Assembly: GCF_002848005.1 (NCBI RefSeq)
Contig: NZ_PKHX01000001.1
Coordinates: 385,101-449,100, forward strand
Length of the DNA: 64,000 nucleotides
From: Varibaculum cambriense
GTDB taxonomy: Bacteria; Actinomycetota; Actinomycetes; Actinomycetales; Actinomycetaceae
Reading direction: 5' to 3'
Shown here piece after piece: positions 8,891 through 18,466 of the stretch. Below the pieces are notes generated by a model. It was not told where the DNA came from and searched no databases. It saw only the letters and a list, made by a program, of their open reading frames with translations. Position 1 is the stretch's first letter, and each line of letters starts with the position of its first letter. The position numbers and the translations under genes are program-made.

Positions 8891-9459
8891 GCACCTTATT
8901 CTATAGCCTCCCACCTGCGTTATTGGCGGCGGGAACCGCCTTGATGATTATCGGTTCCTTGGCAGCGTGCCTATTAACGATGAGTCAATGGTTCATCCAT
9001 CGCCGCCCCTTAGCCACTGGATTCCTATTAAGCGTGGCGATGTTACTGGCCTTTTACACCTGGGGATTCGCAGTTACTATCATCAACTCACAAGCGGGAA
9101 TATTCATTCTCAATGACCATCATTTTGGTTGGTTCATTCTGGTTTGCCTAGCCTTGGGATTGGCGCTGCTAAGAACTACCTACCGGTTTGCAGCAGGGCC
9201 TTTACTGGTTTTCTTAGTGGCGCTGCTTCCTCCTATCGTGGGCTTCGGGGGTAAGTGGATACTTTTAGCTGCCGGAACCTTTTCCACCTCCTGGCTATGC
9301 GTCCAGGTGTGGCGGGAGTTGCAGCTGCTATTGCACGATTTGAGTCCTTTTAGCATTAAAGAAGCCTTGGATTGTCCCCAGCACGGAGTGCTGTTCGCTG
9401 ATTCCCGCGGGCATAACAAACTAGTCAATTCAGTATGGAAGGGTTGCTTGACAGCTTAA
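8887..9459 (+). CDS. Membrane sensor half of a split histidine kinase
   Basis: 190 residues with about five hydrophobic segments up to residue ~140, then the beginning of a PAS-like domain (IKEALDCPQHGVLFADSRG...LVN). It stops abruptly after VNSVWKGCLTA, while the next ORF, in the -1 frame and overlapping by 25 bases, carries on with what looks like the rest of the PAS-like domain and the kinase core. It is either the 5' part of a kinase broken by a frameshift or a genuinely separate membrane subunit. The start ATG overlaps the stop of the 7TM gene. Confidence 0.7.
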   Translation: MSTLFYSLPPALLAAGTALMIIGSLAACLLTMSQWFIHRRPLATGFLLSVAMLLAFYTWGFAVTIINSQAGIFILNDHHFGWFILVCLALGLALLRTTYRFAAGPLLVFLVALLPPIVGFGGKWILLAAGTFSTSWLCVQVWRELQLLLHDLSPFSIKEALDCPQHGVLFADSRGHNKLVNSVWKGCLTA

Positions 9460-10331
9460 ACCTGACTTCGCTGACTCGTTATGAAACGCTAGCAAGCCAA
9501 CTGCGAGAGCTGGCAACTGACAAAATAGTTCCTGCGGGAATCGCTGGTCAAGGTGCTAGCGAGGGCGGAATCGGCGAGGTTACCAGCGCTAATTTTCGAA
9601 TAAATGATCCTAAGGGGCGCACCTGGATACTCAATCGCACCCAGTTAGCGGATAAGGGCCGCTTTTTGACGCAAATGATTGCCCTGGACGTTAGTAAATA
9701 TATGTCCTTAAGCCAGGAACTTTCCGACGAGATTGACAGTTTCCAGCAGCGCCAAAAACAACTTGCCCAGGAAACTGCTCGCCTCGAGGAAGCCCTCACC
9801 AAGCGCCTGGTGTTGCGGACTCGTTCCTCCATTCACGACACCATTTCACAGCGAATTTCTTTTGTACACCGTTTCTTAGAGGACGGGGTCGCAGACGAGG
9901 AGCGACTGACGCAATTGCAGGATTTACTGGCGAAACTCCCTATTGATTTAAGTCATGACCGGGCAGTGATTCCCGCAACGGTTTGGCTAGCTACTTTGCA
10001 GGATTTAGCAAGCTCTGCCCAATTGGATTTACAAATTTCTGGGGATTTACCTGCTGAGGAAGACCGGGCACTCCTGTTTATGCAGGTACTACGAGAGGGA
10101 ATTACTAACGTACTAATCCACACCACCTCCAGCGAAATGTCAGTAAAAATGTGGGAGGATGCCCATAGTTACTGGTTGGAGGTTTCCAACCCGGGGATGG
10201 TTACCACTACCCCGTCTTACGGTACTGGCTTGAGTAACTTGGAGGCGCGTTTGGAAGCTGCAGGGGGCTCCTTGGCGATTCTCACCACCTCCAGTTTCAC
10301 GCTGCGCGCGCGTTTGCCCCGTTTCCGTTAA
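9435..10331 (+). CDS. Histidine kinase catalytic half (HisKA_3-like/HATPase)
   Basis: 298 residues, cytoplasmic. Residues ~90-125 are a coiled coil; RSSIHDTISQRISFVHRFL holds the presumed phospho-His of a NarX-type dimerisation domain. EGITNVLIHTT is the N-box and GTGLSNLEARLEAAGG the G-box of an HATPase domain. NarX-type kinases pair with LuxR-type regulators, as encoded at 5599. Its N-terminus continues a PAS-like domain begun in the previous ORF, and there is no clear ribosome site at its ATG, so it may be made by coupling or frameshifting. Confidence 0.8.
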   Translation: MEGLLDSLNLTSLTRYETLASQLRELATDKIVPAGIAGQGASEGGIGEVTSANFRINDPKGRTWILNRTQLADKGRFLTQMIALDVSKYMSLSQELSDEIDSFQQRQKQLAQETARLEEALTKRLVLRTRSSIHDTISQRISFVHRFLEDGVADEERLTQLQDLLAKLPIDLSHDRAVIPATVWLATLQDLASSAQLDLQISGDLPAEEDRALLFMQVLREGITNVLIHTTSSEMSVKMWEDAHSYWLEVSNPGMVTTTPSYGTGLSNLEARLEAAGGSLAILTTSSFTLRARLPRFR

Positions 10332-10446
10332 TTACCTGGCTGAAAATTCGTACTTTTGGGTGATTACATTCGCTGAACGCCTTCCTAGGGTGGAGGTAAG
10401 TGGGGCGAGGGAGCTCCATAGGTCTTACTAACGGGAGGGAACCACC

Positions 10447-11055
10447 ATGAAAAAACTTTTTGCGTTAGCGGGTGCATTCGCCCTGGCTATTACCCTGTCC
10501 GCTTGCGGGGGCGGCGGGAGTGGCGAGGAAAAGAAAGCGGCTCCGGAAAGTAAAGCCCCCGAAACGAAAGTGGGGCTCATATCCACCACCGAGAATGTGC
10601 TACTGCCGGAGCAAAAACAGCAAGAGGTAAAGGTGGATGATGCGGAAGCTCTGGAGAAAAAGTGGGAGGAAAAAGGTAAAGAATTTGCCGAGAAAAAGGG
10701 AGTTACCTCGGAACGGATTGATGCGACTTTCGCGAGCTTTAGCAAAGATGAAATCAAGAGTTACCACCTGTATCTGAACCATAATGGCGACTGGAAAGCC
10801 GGGAGTAAATTTAAAATTGGTTTTTACTGCCAGACGGTAAAACCAGCCACTATCGATGTGTGGATTGCTCCGGACAGCGATGAGAGCAGTTTCGACCGGA
10901 AGGGACAGTTAACCAAAGTAGCCTGCGGGACGGATAAACCGGCGGAGGCAACTTGGGAATATACCCTTCCCGCGGACACCAACAACCTATTGATTGTCCG
11001 CAGCCAGCTGCCAGTGGAAGGCTTTATGGTTACCACTGACGAGTTGCAACAGTAG
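10447..11055 (+). CDS. Putative secreted lipoprotein
   Basis: 202 residues. A lipoprotein signal peptide is clear: MKK, a hydrophobic core and the lipobox LSAC with Cys20, then a Gly/Lys/Glu-rich tether. The mature part has a charged helical region (about 60-100) and a small domain with two cysteines that may form a disulfide (FYCQTV, KVACGT). No family is recognised. GGGAGG lies upstream of the ATG. It follows the two-component operon by 115 bases and ends in a strong terminator; it may be an output or input component of that system, which is only positional inference. Confidence 0.75.
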   Translation: MKKLFALAGAFALAITLSACGGGGSGEEKKAAPESKAPETKVGLISTTENVLLPEQKQQEVKVDDAEALEKKWEEKGKEFAEKKGVTSERIDATFASFSKDEIKSYHLYLNHNGDWKAGSKFKIGFYCQTVKPATIDVWIAPDSDESSFDRKGQLTKVACGTDKPAEATWEYTLPADTNNLLIVRSQLPVEGFMVTTDELQQ

Positions 11056-11097
11056 CCACTCGGTCTTAACCACTGGTACCTACTCCAAATAGTTGCT

Positions 11098-11141
11098 AAG
11101 GGCTGTCCCGGTAACCAAAGGCGGTTACCGGGACAGCCCTT
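11098..11141 (+). terminator. Strong terminator hairpin after the lipoprotein gene
   Basis: A perfect 19-bp stem, AAGGGCTGTCCCGGTAACC (11098-11116) with its complement at 11123-11141, and a six-base loop. There is no long T-run, but the stem ends in A/T pairs. Confidence 0.8.
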
Positions 11142-11184
11142 ACTGACCTAATAACTCCATCCAGGCATTAACTGCATTTGCTAA

Positions 11185-11316
11185 GATAAACACGGCTGGT
11201 CATTCCTGATCTTCTTCCTGAGCATGTGCGGCCAGCTGCTGTGGGTACTGAAAGTCATGCCGGAGACCAAGGGGATTCCGCTTGAAGAAATGTCCGAAAA
11301 ACTAGGTCTGGAGTAA
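11185..11316 (+). pseudogene. C-terminal remnant of a sugar-porter MFS gene
   Basis: After an in-frame stop at 11182-11184 the frame reads through one hydrophobic helix (WSFLIFFLSMCGQLLWVLKV) and then MPETKGIPLEEMSEKLGLE and stop. PETKG followed by an acidic helix is the hallmark end of sugar-porter (SP family) MFS transporters. Only ~43 residues of the expected ~450 remain; the rest is missing and the strong terminator at 11098-11141 now stands upstream. The remnant ends with the GGAG that serves as ribosome site for the sugar kinase, so the original operon was transporter-kinase. Confidence 0.75.
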
Positions 11317-11320
11317 CACC

Positions 11321-12286
11321 ATGACAGAAATGAAAACGACCAATCGTCCGGTGCTTTGCTTGGGTGAAGCCCTGATCGATGTTATTCAACGTGCCGGTAC
11401 CGTCGAAGAAAAAGTGGGGGGCAGCGTTTTTAACGTGGCTTGCGGAGTAGCCAGTTTAGGCCACCCCACCTCCCTAGCTTCTTGGTGGGGCGAGGACGCG
11501 CGCGGCCAGAGCCTAGAAGAAAAGTTAGCTTCCGCCGGGGTTAGCATTGTCCCTGGCAGCGCTAATGCCGACAAGACTCCGATCGCTAACGCTCATGTAG
11601 ATGAAGCTGGACAAGCGACCTACGAATTCGAGCTAGAGTGGCAAGTTCCACCCCTGCCCGAAGTCTCTGCTCTCAGCCACCTACATACCGGCAGTTTTGC
11701 CGCTACCTTAGCGCCCGGCGCCTCGGCAGTAGTCGCGGCAGTCAAAGCAATGGCGGCTCAGGGAACCGTCAGCTATGACCCCAATGTGCGCCCGGCCTTG
11801 ATGGGCACCCCGGAGGAAGTACGTCCTCGGATCGAAGAACTAATCAGCCTAGCCGATGTGGTAAAAGCCAGCGACGAGGACATTGCTTGGCTCTACGGGA
11901 AAGACACTCCCATCGAAACTGTATTGCAAAAGTGGAAGACTATGGGACCGGGTCTGATTGTGGCTACCCGGGGACCGTGGGCTTCCTATGCCTTATGCGC
12001 TAATGATCGGGATATGCTGGCGGTCGATCCGCTAAATATCAAGGTCAAAGACACGGTAGGCGCCGGAGATTCCTTTATGGCCGGCCTGATTTCGGGACTG
12101 TTAGATGCGGGCCTGCTGGGTTCGGCGGAAGCCAAACAGCGGCTGCGGCAAGTCCGCCTCAGCGATATCCAAGACGCTCTGCACCGGGCAACTATTACCT
12201 CCGGAATCACGGTAAGTAAGGTGGGAGCCTATGGTCCTACCCAAGCTGAGGTAGCAGAGGTACTTGCCGCTGACCCCACTCTCTAG
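11321..12286 (+). CDS. PfkB-family sugar kinase (fructokinase-like)
   Basis: 321 residues. The N-terminus LCLGEALIDVI and the C-terminal DTVGAGDSFMAGLISG (about residues 242-257, with the catalytic Asp of GAGD) are the two PfkB signatures. It phosphorylates a sugar, most likely fructose or a related ketose, in the cytoplasm; the substrate cannot be fixed from motifs. The start ATG at 11321 has GGAG seven bases upstream, inside the end of the transporter remnant. The cognate transporter is lost, so another uptake system must supply substrate if the gene is still used. Confidence 0.85.
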   Translation: MTEMKTTNRPVLCLGEALIDVIQRAGTVEEKVGGSVFNVACGVASLGHPTSLASWWGEDARGQSLEEKLASAGVSIVPGSANADKTPIANAHVDEAGQATYEFELEWQVPPLPEVSALSHLHTGSFAATLAPGASAVVAAVKAMAAQGTVSYDPNVRPALMGTPEEVRPRIEELISLADVVKASDEDIAWLYGKDTPIETVLQKWKTMGPGLIVATRGPWASYALCANDRDMLAVDPLNIKVKDTVGAGDSFMAGLISGLLDAGLLGSAEAKQRLRQVRLSDIQDALHRATITSGITVSKVGAYGPTQAEVAEVLAADPTL

Positions 12287-12318
12287 CTGGAGCAAACGCG
12301 TTAGAGACGATAAAAGAC

Positions 12319-12359
12319 ATAGGTCGGCGGGGCACTGTAATAACGCCCCGCCGACCTAT
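12319..12359. terminator. Bidirectional terminator between sugar kinase and adhE
   Basis: A perfect 15-bp stem ATAGGTCGGCGGGGC (12319-12333) with its complement at 12345-12359 and an 11-base loop, between two convergent genes; T-rich sequence follows on the plus side and A-rich on the other. Confidence 0.85.
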
Positions 12360-12369
12360 TGTTAGGGGA

Positions 12370-14997
12370 TTAAGAAACGAACTCTTCCCCGTAGTAGCAA
12401 GCCTTAAGCATATTTTCTATTTCCGCCATGGTAGCTTTACGCGGCGTACCCGAGTAAGACTCGCGATCGAAAGTACGCTGGGCTAGCTCGGGCAGCTGCT
12501 CCAGGAAATCGGCCTCCGAAATCTCGAAGTCTTGCACCTTTAAGGGCACCCCAAAGGTGGAAACCAAGTTTTCCAAAGCCTGGGCAAGAGCTGCACCGGC
12601 GTCCTCTTCCCGAGCTTCGATTCCGAGCCGACGACAAATCTCAGCCAGCTGCTGGGGAGCCTGGAAACGCAGATAGTTTGGGGATGCCACAAACTTGCGT
12701 GGCCGTCCTCCTAAGAACCGCACCACATTGGGCAGTACTGCCGGGAAATACTCCTGGTTGCTGCCTCCAAAAGCGGCTGCAAAAGTCTTGGTCAGCGAAC
12801 CTGCCAACCCCATTGCGGTATTACCCTGGGCGGTAGAAATTAGGAACGCCCCTTCGATCACCTTTTCTCGCTGGTCAGCCAATTCTTGACTCTCTTCTGC
12901 GGCACTAACTACCCGGGGCAAAGTCTTATATACATTCTCTAGGCCGTGCAGTGCCAATGAATCGGTATATTCACTGGCTTGGATCGAAGTATAGGCCTCG
13001 ATCGCGCAGGCGACACCTTGGAAACCGCGCCGTAGAGTATCTTTTCGGGCATAGGGCGCCAAGGTAGTATCCATAACCACGATTTGTGGCAGGAATGCAG
13101 TAGATTTAACTGGCCGAGCAAAACCCGTATTCGCATCGGTAATAGCAGCCGAGGGTGCAACTGAAGCACGCCCTCCGGTAATAGTAGGAACGCAGATCAG
13201 CTGCGGAGAATTAATGTGAGCCGGTAAGGAGATATGTCCGGCACAGACTTCCTTAACCGACAACTCGGGGCACGCCGCGAATAAACGCAGGAACTTGGCA
13301 GCATTAATCACGCAGCGCTCCCCCACAGCGATAACCGTCTGCGGGGAGTAACCAGCGATTTCACGTACTTTCTTCTCCAGATATTGGGTAGTGAAATGCC
13401 TTTCCGCATCATCAATAACCTGAACCGATATTTTATTGCTGCGGGCATACAGTAGTTGCATCACCACATCCAATTGCCCGTTATTGGCGGCACGTTGATT
13501 GGTAATCACCGTAATTTTGGTACCTAGCTCCAGATTGGCTAACTGCCGAATATAGCCAGATCCGAGATAAATTTGATTAGGTACTTGGAAAGGCATCATT
13601 ACCGGGTTCCTCCTGGCTAGCCGTTTGATATTAAGCAGGTTAACTGCACTGATATTGTTCGATACCGAGTTATGACCATAAGAACCACAGCCGAGAGTCA
13701 GCGAGGGCACCATCGCGTTATAAAGACCTCCGATAGCACCGAAAGCGCTCGGGGAATTTTCAATAACCCGCACGGCGTTAACTTCTTTGGCGAACTTGTC
13801 AATAACTTCCCATTCGCGGCAATGAATAGCCGCACTGTGTCCCAGCCCGTCTTGTTCTACCATCTGACGGGACAAATCAATGCCTTCCGTGGAGTTTTTC
13901 GCCCGCAACACGGCGAGTATTGGGGAGAGTTTTTCCCGGGTCAACGGCTCGTCGTAACTTACTTCCGAGCAGGGCACTAAAATAGCTGGAGTATCTTCGG
14001 GAACGCTAAAACCGGCCATTTCTGCTATCTTCGAGGCTTTCTGTCCCACAATCGCCGCATTCAATTTGGCGGTCTTGCACTCTTCACTTCCCGCACGTGC
14101 CCCGAAAAGCAGCTCTTCTAGCTTCGCTTTCTCCTCCGCGTTTGCCAAGTAACATCCAAGAGATTCAAACTCTGCCAGCGCCTCGTCAGCAATAGCTTCG
14201 TCGAGGATCACCGCCTGCTCGGCAGCACAAATCATGCCGTTATCGAACGACTTAGAAATGGTGACGTCATTTACTGCATTTTTAACCACGGCGCTTTCGT
14301 GGATATAGGCAGGACAGTTTCCGGCTCCCACACCTAGCGCCGGTTTTCCACAAGAATACGCACTCTTAACCATGGCATTACCGCCGGTGGCTAAAATAAC
14401 TGCTACTCCCGGATGGTTTATTAGCTCCGTAGTAGCCTGCATTGAAGGAGCGGTAATCCACTGTACGCATCCCTTAGGCGCCCCAGCTTCCAGCGCGGCC
14501 TCGTAAACTATTTTGGCGGCATGAGCAGAACAGTTCTGCGCGAAGGGGTGGAAGGCAAAAATAATCGGGTTGCGAGTCTTCAGGCAGATGAGGGCTTTAA
14601 AAATAGTGGTGGAGGTGGGATTAGTGACCGGGGTTAGACCCGCTACTACCCCGACTGGCTCCGCAACTTCCACGATCCCCGAGAACTCATCACGGGAAAT
14701 CACTCCTACGGTTTTTTGTCCCTCTAAGTCTTGGGCAATAACTTCGGAGGCGAAAATATTTTTTACGGTTTTGTCTTCAAAGTTGCCGCGTTTGGTTTCG
14801 GTTACGGCCTCGGCTGCCAGCACCGCATGGGCTTCCCGCGCTTTTCGGGCGGCGGTTTCCACAATGATATCTACGGTACGCTGATCGAGATTCTCGAATT
14901 CTGCAAGTGCCTGCTGGGCGCTCGCAACTAGTGCATCGACGGCTGTTTGGTCGGCAGCCTGTTCGGTTGGGGCGGGACTCAACTCTTTTTGGGACAT
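12370..14997 (-). CDS. adhE: Bifunctional acetaldehyde/alcohol dehydrogenase
   Basis: 875 residues, full length for AdhE. The N-terminal half is a CoA-dependent aldehyde dehydrogenase with the catalytic Cys in NGMICAAEQ (about residue 256); the C-terminal half, from about 455, is an iron-type alcohol dehydrogenase with NAD-binding and metal-His regions. It reduces acetyl-CoA to ethanol and regenerates NAD+ in anaerobic growth. Transcribed alone, with its own A+T-rich leader (14998-15206) and the terminator at 12319-12359. In other bacteria redox regulators such as Rex control it; no certain Rex site was seen. Confidence 0.96.
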   Translation of the reverse strand: MSQKELSPAPTEQAADQTAVDALVASAQQALAEFENLDQRTVDIIVETAARKAREAHAVLAAEAVTETKRGNFEDKTVKNIFASEVIAQDLEGQKTVGVISRDEFSGIVEVAEPVGVVAGLTPVTNPTSTTIFKALICLKTRNPIIFAFHPFAQNCSAHAAKIVYEAALEAGAPKGCVQWITAPSMQATTELINHPGVAVILATGGNAMVKSAYSCGKPALGVGAGNCPAYIHESAVVKNAVNDVTISKSFDNGMICAAEQAVILDEAIADEALAEFESLGCYLANAEEKAKLEELLFGARAGSEECKTAKLNAAIVGQKASKIAEMAGFSVPEDTPAILVPCSEVSYDEPLTREKLSPILAVLRAKNSTEGIDLSRQMVEQDGLGHSAAIHCREWEVIDKFAKEVNAVRVIENSPSAFGAIGGLYNAMVPSLTLGCGSYGHNSVSNNISAVNLLNIKRLARRNPVMMPFQVPNQIYLGSGYIRQLANLELGTKITVITNQRAANNGQLDVVMQLLYARSNKISVQVIDDAERHFTTQYLEKKVREIAGYSPQTVIAVGERCVINAAKFLRLFAACPELSVKEVCAGHISLPAHINSPQLICVPTITGGRASVAPSAAITDANTGFARPVKSTAFLPQIVVMDTTLAPYARKDTLRRGFQGVACAIEAYTSIQASEYTDSLALHGLENVYKTLPRVVSAAEESQELADQREKVIEGAFLISTAQGNTAMGLAGSLTKTFAAAFGGSNQEYFPAVLPNVVRFLGGRPRKFVASPNYLRFQAPQQLAEICRRLGIEAREEDAGAALAQALENLVSTFGVPLKVQDFEISEADFLEQLPELAQRTFDRESYSGTPRKATMAEIENMLKACYYGEEFVS

Positions 14998-15206
14998 GGC
15001 TTACTCTTTTCTGTACACCGATCTAAATGAACTGGATCTGCTTTACTACGGTCAACAACTCTGTTTAGAAAATTTTACCTAATAAAGATAATAACTTGAA
15101 TAAAATCAAATTTGGCTAATAGCATAGGTTTTCAATTCCCTAAGCCGTAGTGCACGTTTATGCATGCTCCTAGGATAAATGACTAAACTTAGAGACACAT
15201 AGCCCC

Positions 15207-16199
15207 TTAAGACCCCGCAGAAACCTTTCTTATCGCCGCCCCAGCTGGCGGTAAGGAAAGAATCAGTCCCAAAGCTGTAAGTACCATCCCCAAGCGGATC
15301 ATCTGTTGATCTGAGTAACGCATAGCCAAAAAACCGCTGATCGCACGCCCTAGGGTGATTCCTAAGAACACCATGCTGGCGAAAGCGGCAGCCGCAGCCG
15401 CATCCATATTTTTAAATAACCGCAAGTAAGTTGCCGCCCACAGTCCGATGGTGTGTTCTAACGCGGAATAACAGAAGAAACAGACCATCATGGCTTTCAC
15501 TCCCGGAATTTGCACCACTTCGGAAAGTTTCAGATGCCGAGGACGCGCGGGTTGAACTGTTGGCTCCGGGTTTTCCTCAGCTTTTGTGGAGGAAACATTT
15601 TCTGTTCCCTGGTCAGGATGTTTGCTGGAAACAGCGGCGGAGTCGGCCTGCTCGCTGCGTTTCCACAAGGGTAGATTTAGGAACAATATCGCGGTTATTC
15701 CCAGCTGTATGCAGGCGGCATACCAGTAACCCCCGCGCCATCCGCTGCCTCCCGCAAGGGCAGCTCCCATAATGTAAGGACCAATCGTGGCACCAATCCC
15801 CCAACAGCAGTGCAGCCAGTTCATGTGGGAACTCTTAAAATGTAGTGCCACATAGTTATTGAGCGCCACATCGATACTGCCAGCTCCCAATCCGTAGGGA
15901 ATAGCGCAGATACAAAGCACCCAGAAATTGGGAGCCAGCCCGAAGCCCAGGATAGCTACCGCAGTTAGCCCCACCGAAATGGCCGTGATTTTCCCGGTAC
16001 CTAACCAGGAAATCAAACGATCTGATAGTAGGGAGGAAATAATGGTTCCCAGGGAAATAATCACTGAGACAATCCCGGCGTAGGAAACCGTGACCATAAA
16101 ATCTGAATAAATTGCTGGCCAGGCCGATCCCAGTAGGGCGTCAGGCAGCCCTAAGCTGATGAACGCCAGATAAATCAGTGCCAGTAGTAAGTTAGCCAA
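15207..16199 (-). pseudogene. MFS transporter, truncated paralogue of the next gene
   Basis: 330 residues, strongly similar throughout to the 396-residue MFS protein encoded at 16297-17487 (both begin ...NLLLALIYLAFISLGLPD). It ends after LTALGLILSLPP with an unrelated tail (AGAAIRKVSAGS), so about 85 residues, roughly the last three helices, are missing. A 12-helix transporter cut at this point is unlikely to work alone. It lies downstream of the intact copy on the same strand, a tandem duplication of which this copy has decayed. Start ATG and ribosome site look intact, so it may still be expressed. Confidence 0.7.
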
Positions 16200-16296
16200 G
16201 AGCGCCTCCCGGATTAAAACTATCAGTTTTAAGCATCTACATACTGCTTGAAAAGGCTACATTTTCCTGCCTCTCAAGCTGGCGCAAACGCCATTG

Positions 16297-17487
16297 TTAG
16301 ACATACAAAGAAGCCAAGCGGCGCTGCATCAAGGCGAAAATTCCCAGGGACAGAGCCAGGTAAACCGGTAAGAAGCCGACAGATAAATGCTGAGCAATCA
16401 GACCAAAAAGGGGTGGCATCACAAACATCCCCACGTTGAAGCTGGCCATTTGAACCCCGATTATTGCCCGCGAGTGCTCCCTCCCAAAAATCTGGGGGGT
16501 GGCGTGAATCATCGCCGGATACATCGGTGAACAGCCCAGCCCAATTGTCATGAGTCCGCACACTGTAACTATTGCCGGCCCCGGCATTAACAGCAGCAAT
16601 ACTCCGCCCGCGGTTAAGATCATCCCCAGCCGAATTAGTTGCTGGTCAGAATAGCGGATCGATAAGAATCCGCTGGCTGCCCGTCCTAAAGTTACCCCCA
16701 GAAACAGCATTCCCGCGAAGGCGGCAGCAGCAGCGGCATCCATACCTTTAAATAACTTCAGGTAGGTTCCACCCCACACCCCGGTGGTTTGTTCCATCAC
16801 GGAATAGCAAAAGAAACAGGTCATTACCTCTTTTACTCCCTTAATCCGCACTACCTGCGAAAGTTTTAGAGGACGGGGGTGAGCTGAGGAGGCATCGGAT
16901 CCGGGCGATTCCTCGGTGTTGGCACCATAGTCTTCTGGTTCCTGCCGCCTCCACAGCGGCAAACTCAAAAATAGAATCGCGGTAATGCTCAGCTGTATAC
17001 AGGAAACATACCAGTATCCACTCTGCCAGCTGCCTCCACCGGAAAGCGCTATTCCCATCACATAAGGACCAATGGTGGCGCCGATTCCCCAGGAACAGTG
17101 CAGCCAGTTCATGTGGGTACTTTTGAAATGCAGCGCCACGTAGTTATTGAGGGCAACATCTACACTGCCTGCTCCCAGCCCGTAGGGAATCGCGCAGGCA
17201 CACAGCACCCAGAAGTTAGGGGCAAGGGCGAAGCCTAGGATAGCCAGCGCAGTTAGCAACCCCGAAATCGCGGTCACTTTCCCGGTACCTAGCCGGGAGA
17301 TTATCCGATCCGATAGCAAGCTAGAAGTAATAGTTCCCAAGGAAATAATCATGGAGATAATGCCCGCATAGGAAACCGGCACCCCGAAACCCGGATAAAT
17401 CTCTGGCCAGGCAGAACCCAGCAGGGAATCAGGCAGCCCCAAGCTGATAAAAGCTAGATAAATCAATGCCAGCAGTAGGTTGGTCAA
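16297..17487 (-). CDS. MFS transporter (Bmr/FucP-like 12-helix)
   Basis: 396 residues from the TTG at 17487, chosen because GGGGGGAGA lies just upstream and the protein then aligns with its paralogue's MANLLLAL start; a GTG at 17508 is an alternative. Twelve hydrophobic segments are visible, with a central acidic loop (about 190-215), the usual MFS layout. The substrate is unknown; sugar or drug are both possible. A TetR regulator is divergent, which fits local repression of this transporter and its truncated copy. Confidence 0.82.
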   Translation of the reverse strand: MTNLLLALIYLAFISLGLPDSLLGSAWPEIYPGFGVPVSYAGIISMIISLGTITSSLLSDRIISRLGTGKVTAISGLLTALAILGFALAPNFWVLCACAIPYGLGAGSVDVALNNYVALHFKSTHMNWLHCSWGIGATIGPYVMGIALSGGGSWQSGYWYVSCIQLSITAILFLSLPLWRRQEPEDYGANTEESPGSDASSAHPRPLKLSQVVRIKGVKEVMTCFFCYSVMEQTTGVWGGTYLKLFKGMDAAAAAAFAGMLFLGVTLGRAASGFLSIRYSDQQLIRLGMILTAGGVLLLLMPGPAIVTVCGLMTIGLGCSPMYPAMIHATPQIFGREHSRAIIGVQMASFNVGMFVMPPLFGLIAQHLSVGFLPVYLALSLGIFALMQRRLASLYV

Positions 17488-17737
17488 AGATTCTCCCCCC
17501 AAAGCCACTAGCAGTACCGCGTTTTAAGCTACTACTATCGCCAATATCTGAGTGCGTCAAATTACGATTATTTACCGCTGAGGTTCAGTCGCCACCTCAC
17601 CCATAAAATGCGTTTTCCAACAAATATTTTGCTAGTGACCAGCTAGGAGACTCTTTTCTTTGTCCGCCGCAAATCTTCACACGATAATCTTTCGCGACAA
17701 TTAGACTAAAAATGTCATTAAATGAAAGAATGCCTAC

Positions 17738-18457
17738 ATGCCAAGGATTATCGGGGAAACCCTGGAAGATCATCGCAAGAAGACCCGCCAGCAGCTCTTT
17801 GATGCGCTCTCACGTCTCCTCCAGACCAGCACTTTTGAATCGTTAACCATGGCGAAGATCGCCCAAGAAGCAGGAGTGGGACGTACCGCGGTCTATAACC
17901 ATTTCCAAGATAAAGAAGCACTTCTTCTGGCATTTATTGCCTACGAAACGGGACAATATTCGGTGCGTTTGAACCGCGCTCTGGCAGGGGTGTCCTCCCC
18001 CATAAAAATGCTGCGGATTTATATCCGGGAACAACTCACTCTCGGCTCTTCTTACCACCTAGCGCCCGGACTGGATCTTCGCCGCCAGGTATCGAATGAA
18101 ACCAGTTCTGAACTGCGCCTTCACGCGCAAATTGTAGAAAACATATTACGGCAAATCTTACGGAAAGCCATTAATGAGGGCACGCTTCCTCCCCAAAACC
18201 TACCCATAGCAATCTCGATGGTGAATGCCTCTTTAGCGGGCAGGTCTCTGCCGAAAGACCCCATTCAACGGGAATATCTGATCCACTGTATACAGGCGTA
18301 TGTATTGCGTTCCTTGGGAGCGAGCCACACCTTAGCTCCGTTACCGAACGCAAAACGTTTCTTGGGACGGCGTATAGACCTAGACGAAAATCCTTTTTCT
18401 TCTCGCGGGGGCGAGGGGATGGTGGTCTCCGCCTGTCCGATCCATCGTGCCAGTTAG
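17738..18457 (+). CDS. TetR-family transcriptional regulator
   Basis: 239 residues. The N-terminal helix-turn-helix (residues ~15-60, TMAKIAQEAGVGRTAVYNHF) is a classic TetR DNA-binding domain; the C-terminal ligand domain is not diagnostic. It is divergent from the MFS genes across a 250-base A+T-rich gap, where its operator should lie; the short dyad CATTAAATG at 17713-17721 just before its own start is a weak candidate. It likely represses itself and the transporter until a substrate binds. Confidence 0.88.
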   Translation: MPRIIGETLEDHRKKTRQQLFDALSRLLQTSTFESLTMAKIAQEAGVGRTAVYNHFQDKEALLLAFIAYETGQYSVRLNRALAGVSSPIKMLRIYIREQLTLGSSYHLAPGLDLRRQVSNETSSELRLHAQIVENILRQILRKAINEGTLPPQNLPIAISMVNASLAGRSLPKDPIQREYLIHCIQAYVLRSLGASHTLAPLPNAKRFLGRRIDLDENPFSSRGGEGMVVSACPIHRAS

Positions 18458-18466
18458 ACACAGTTT

